Origin: JBDRAU01 sp043823315
Lineage (GTDB): Bacteria; Patescibacteriota; UBA1384; DTJR01
DNA length: 10,919 nt
Assembly: GCA_043823315.1 (NCBI GenBank)
Contig: JBDRAU010000060.1
Span: 1 to 10,919, forward strand
Direction: 5' to 3'
Shown here: positions 10,829 through 10,919 of the stretch, piece by piece
How the letters are laid out: every line of letters begins with the position of its first letter
Position numbering within the stretch: position 1 is the first letter of the stretch
Notes under the pieces: generated by a model
What the model saw: only the letters and a program-made list of their open reading frames with translations
Database searches by the model: none
Told to the model about the DNA's origin: nothing
Program-made: the position numbers and the translations under genes

Positions 10829-10919
10829 TCAGAGTCCTAAACCGATTTTTTCTTTTACGTTAGAGAGAGTTGCTTGGGCTTCTGGGGCAACTTTTTCGGC
10901 GCCTGCTTTGAGGATTTTT
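10829..10919 (-). CDS. trpS: Tryptophanyl-tRNA synthetase, C-terminal end (partial)
   Basis: The last 30 codons of a gene running in from the right edge, stop TGA. The visible end, KILKAGAEKVAPEA followed by QATLSNVKEKIGLGL, matches the C-terminal pattern of bacterial TrpRS (helix with LxxGAxKAxxxAxxTLxxVxxxxGL). TrpRS charges tRNA-Trp. HIGH and KMSKS motifs are outside the window, so the call rests on the tail alone; TyrRS and other class I enzymes end differently. Confidence 0.65.
   Translation of the reverse strand, partial: KILKAGAEKVAPEAQATLSNVKEKIGLGL

Overview
The window most likely comes from a small-genome bacterium of the Candidate Phyla Radiation (Patescibacteria). The evidence is indirect: a core valyl-tRNA synthetase riddled with short palindromic repeats, a free-standing four-helix-bundle (23S IVS/S23-type) gene in AT-rich repeats, several genes with no Shine-Dalgarno site and promoters almost on top of their start codons, many tiny membrane proteins, and encoded CCA ends on the tRNAs. 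TGA is used as a normal stop, so genetic code 11 fits. No taxonomic marker is long enough to name a lineage.

Layout. 1-235 (-): two tiny membrane-protein genes. 303-611 (-): a tRNA transcription unit in which an intact tRNA-Arg(GCG) and four hairpins sit inside the D-arm of a second, split tRNA-Arg(GCG). 654-1718 (+): a membrane-anchored protein of 187 aa, a mosaic of short repeats, and a 58-aa membrane protein. 1836-2474 (-): a TM2-domain gene followed by a DUF4870-like gene. 2661-3959 (-): a methyltransferase and a 104-aa orphan, each preceded by a closely related promoter/leader module; the methyltransferase module also has a 14-codon leader ORF and an attenuator-like hairpin. 3958-4722 (-): an HNH-endonuclease gene reading straight into tRNA-Ser(TGA). 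4872-5461: a 132-bp inverted-repeat element, a 46-aa membrane protein with a strong terminator, and two palindromic repeats. 5484-8870 (-): valS, then a membrane-anchored TPR protein. 8880-9578: a four-helix-bundle gene flanked by AT-rich repeats, and beside it a gene-less copy of the same flanks. 9604-10824 (+): a GT4 glycosyltransferase. 10829-10919 (-): the 3' end of a gene that looks like trpS.

How it fits together. The housekeeping content is translation (valS, probable trpS, tRNA-Arg, tRNA-Ser) plus envelope functions (glycosyltransferase, TPR anchor, TM2 and DUF4870 proteins, small membrane proteins). Overlaid on it is a dense population of short palindromic elements. They sit between genes, inside genes in frame (valS three times, the 187-aa protein once, the glycosyltransferase tail), at a stop codon (TPR gene), at a ribosome-binding site (TPR gene) and inside a tRNA gene. 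The best candidates for something undescribed are the tRNA nested in a tRNA, the ASCH-like domain inserted in the ValRS catalytic core, and the repeat-bounded four-helix-bundle unit with its gene-less derivative.
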